Shown: piece after piece, positions 6,863 to 7,755 of the stretch
Layout of the letters: each line of letters starts with the position of its first letter
Position numbering within the stretch: the stretch's first letter is position 1
Origin: Methylotenera sp.
GTDB taxonomy: Bacteria; Pseudomonadota; Gammaproteobacteria; Burkholderiales; Methylophilaceae
Direction: 5' to 3'
NCBI GenBank assembly: GCA_027310735.1
Contig: DAIDAH010000128.1
Location: forward strand, 1 to 7,755
DNA: 7,755 bases
Program-made: the position numbers and the translations under genes
Notes under the pieces: model-generated
What the model saw: the letters and a program-made list of their open reading frames with translations, nothing else
Told to the model about the DNA's origin: nothing
Database searches by the model: none

Positions 6863-7423
6863 TTATGGCAACCCAACTGGAATGTTGCCCATAATTAGGC
6901 CTGGTGTGTCGCTTTCACCTGCGCCGGGTACGGGTGAGCCAGGCAACATGGTAAGTAGACGGTCCAGATTGTGTCGTGCGCGCCAGTTTGAGTTGTCTAG
7001 CCTTAAAGATTGTTGGTAAGCTGTTTTAGCTTGCTGGAATAGATATTCAGCTTCGGCGCGTACAGTCATGTTCGTACCGTTGATATCCAGACCCCGTCTA
7101 AAAAAGATGTTACCCAGATTGTAGTGGATAATAGCTTTTTGTTCGGTATTGGCTGTATTCAATAATTTGTTAAACAGCAGGGTTGCCTCTTTATAACGCT
7201 CATTTTTAGCGAGCCAGAATGCGGTTGAAAATTTCGCCTCAAAGCTTTCTAAGTCAGTTTCAGCTGGTTTTCCTGAGCGAATCGCAATATTAAATGCATC
7301 AATTTGTTTGATGCGCGTATAGAAATATGCACTCCCTACGCCTGTTAAAATAGCTAGTGACATGAATAGCCACGTGAGTCTTTTTACTGTAAAAAAGTGC
7401 ATTATTTTTAAGTTTAGTGCCAT
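6863..7423 (-). CDS. mxaK: MxaK, membrane-anchored TPR-like methanol dehydrogenase accessory protein
   Basis: At 186 residues it has the size expected for MxaK. One N-terminal membrane helix spans about 15-35 (RLTWLFMSLAILTGVGSAYF). A periplasmic helical region follows with two TPR-like helix pairs: AFWLAKNERYKEATLLFNKL (68-87) with IIHYNLGNIFFRRG (98-111), and AEAEYLFQQAKTAYQQSLRL (123-142) with WRARHNLDRLLTML (147-160). It ends in a Pro/Gly-rich tail (PGSPVPGAG, GNIPVGLP). The TPR reading is mine from the pattern of small and aromatic residues. Identity rests on the position between mxaC and mxaL as well as on the NLGxxxxRRG and SLRLDxxxWxARxNLD patterns typical of MxaK. The ATG at 7423 has AGAGG 7 bases upstream and overlaps the mxaC end by 10 bases. 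Its role in calcium insertion is known from Methylobacterium genetics, while its biochemical activity is unknown. Confidence 0.85.
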   Translation of the reverse strand: MALNLKIMHFFTVKRLTWLFMSLAILTGVGSAYFYTRIKQIDAFNIAIRSGKPAETDLESFEAKFSTAFWLAKNERYKEATLLFNKLLNTANTEQKAIIHYNLGNIFFRRGLDINGTNMTVRAEAEYLFQQAKTAYQQSLRLDNSNWRARHNLDRLLTMLPGSPVPGAGESDTPGLIMGNIPVGLP

Positions 7424-7755
7424 GTTTTAACCTCTAAATATTTAACCCCAAGCAATAGGCTGATCATGATCGCGGCGATGATGAAGCATAAGTTTGAATA
7501 TTCTTGCCCCGGGATTCTTTCTAAGTATTTGATGGGTTTTTTTTCACGATTGTTAATGTCGTTCATTGCTAATTGCAATGACTTAGGATCTTCTGCCTCG
7601 TAGGCCATGAACGGTGTTTTGAGTGTTTTAAAATACTCATTTAACTCTATTTCTGCAGGTAATGCTGAGTCTTCTTTTGGTTTGAAGTTAGTATCAAAAA
7701 TACTTATGCCGTCAGGTTGACGAAGAACAATCCAATAAAGGCTGATATGTAAACG
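7414..7755 (-). CDS. mxaC: MxaC, C-terminal part of VWA-type methanol dehydrogenase accessory protein, 5' end outside window
   Basis: The frame stays open from the right window edge (codon beginning at 7755) to the TAA at 7414-7416, giving 113 residues; the Met at 7608 is internal. The visible part is the protein's end: RLHISLYWIVLRQPDG (1-16), then a segment AYEAEDPKSLQLAMNDINNR (51-70) and EKKPIKYLERIPGQ (71-84), then a membrane helix at about 88-105. The AYEAEDP...L..A..DI...E..PI.YLE..PG arrangement is the usual C-terminal end of the MxaC VWA proteins, related to BatA-type VWA membrane proteins. The MIDAS-bearing part lies beyond the window. It precedes mxaK with a 10-base overlap, as in the canonical mxaA-C-K-L order, which supports the call. 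Start and full length (about 340 residues in relatives) cannot be seen. Confidence 0.83.
   Translation of the reverse strand, partial: RLHISLYWIVLRQPDGISIFDTNFKPKEDSALPAEIELNEYFKTLKTPFMAYEAEDPKSLQLAMNDINNREKKPIKYLERIPGQEYSNLCFIIAAIMISLLLGVKYLEVKTWH
7431..7435 (-). promoter_or_regulatory. Ribosome binding site supporting the mxaK start inside mxaC
   Basis: AGAGG on the - strand, within the last codons of mxaC, is 7 bases from the ATG at 7423. The next in-frame ATG (7402) has no such site, so the overlapping start is preferred and implies coupled translation of mxaC and mxaK. Confidence 0.65.

Noticed and set aside
6874..6876. TTG at 6876 as the start of mxaL
   Set aside because: An ATG 18 bases later, 4 bases after the mxaK stop, is a better start and the extra residues are not membrane-like; the TTG cannot be fully excluded.
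7533..7542. Run of T residues near 7540 as part of a terminator
   Set aside because: Inside mxaC coding sequence (Lys-rich on the - strand) with no preceding hairpin.
7606..7608. ATG at 7608 as the start of a 64-residue - strand protein
   Set aside because: The same frame stays open to the window edge with MxaC-like sequence, so this Met is internal.

Overview
The window looks like a chromosomal segment of a methylotrophic betaproteobacterium, most likely of the Methylophilaceae (Methylotenera/Methylophilus/Methylobacillus group). Three observations point there. The order pyrG-kdsA-eno-ftsB is the housekeeping arrangement common in beta- and gammaproteobacteria. The KdsA protein resembles the Burkholderia type, with a Cys in the metal-site position. 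On the right lie mxaC, mxaK and mxaL, methanol dehydrogenase accessory genes known from methylotrophs. The genus is inference; no marker in the window fixes it.

Left half, + strand (2-4256): pyrG (5' end cut off by the window edge), kdsA, eno and ftsB lie head to tail with gaps of 51, 103 and 30 bases, probably one transcription unit with a possible internal promoter before eno. They serve CTP synthesis, Kdo synthesis for lipopolysaccharide, glycolysis and cell division. The CTP link is real: the product of KdsA, once dephosphorylated, is activated with CTP by KdsB.

Middle (4265-5850): ygfZ on the - strand converges on ftsB with only 8 bases between the stop codons. It diverges from a small two-helix membrane protein gene that I call ygfX. 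The ygfZ/ygfX divergence recalls the E. coli ygfZ / sdhE-ygfX locus, but sdhE is absent between them here.

Right part, - strand (5842-7755): mxaC (5' end beyond the window), mxaK and mxaL are read leftwards. mxaC and mxaK overlap by 10 bases and mxaK and mxaL are 4 bases apart, so they look translationally coupled. They encode membrane-anchored accessory proteins (VWA, TPR-like, VWA) that the literature links to methanol dehydrogenase maturation, including calcium insertion. mxaL ends the cluster; its last codons overlap convergently with the end of ygfX, and a terminator-like hairpin for ygfX sits in that overlap. No mxaD follows mxaL.

I see no RNA genes, insertion sequences, CRISPR arrays or prophage traits, and no non-coding stretch over about 105 bases. 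I found no convincing evidence of a wholly undescribed system. The points worth a second look are the composition of the mxa cluster end, ygfX without its usual partner, the predicted metal-dependent KdsA and the overlapping gene ends.
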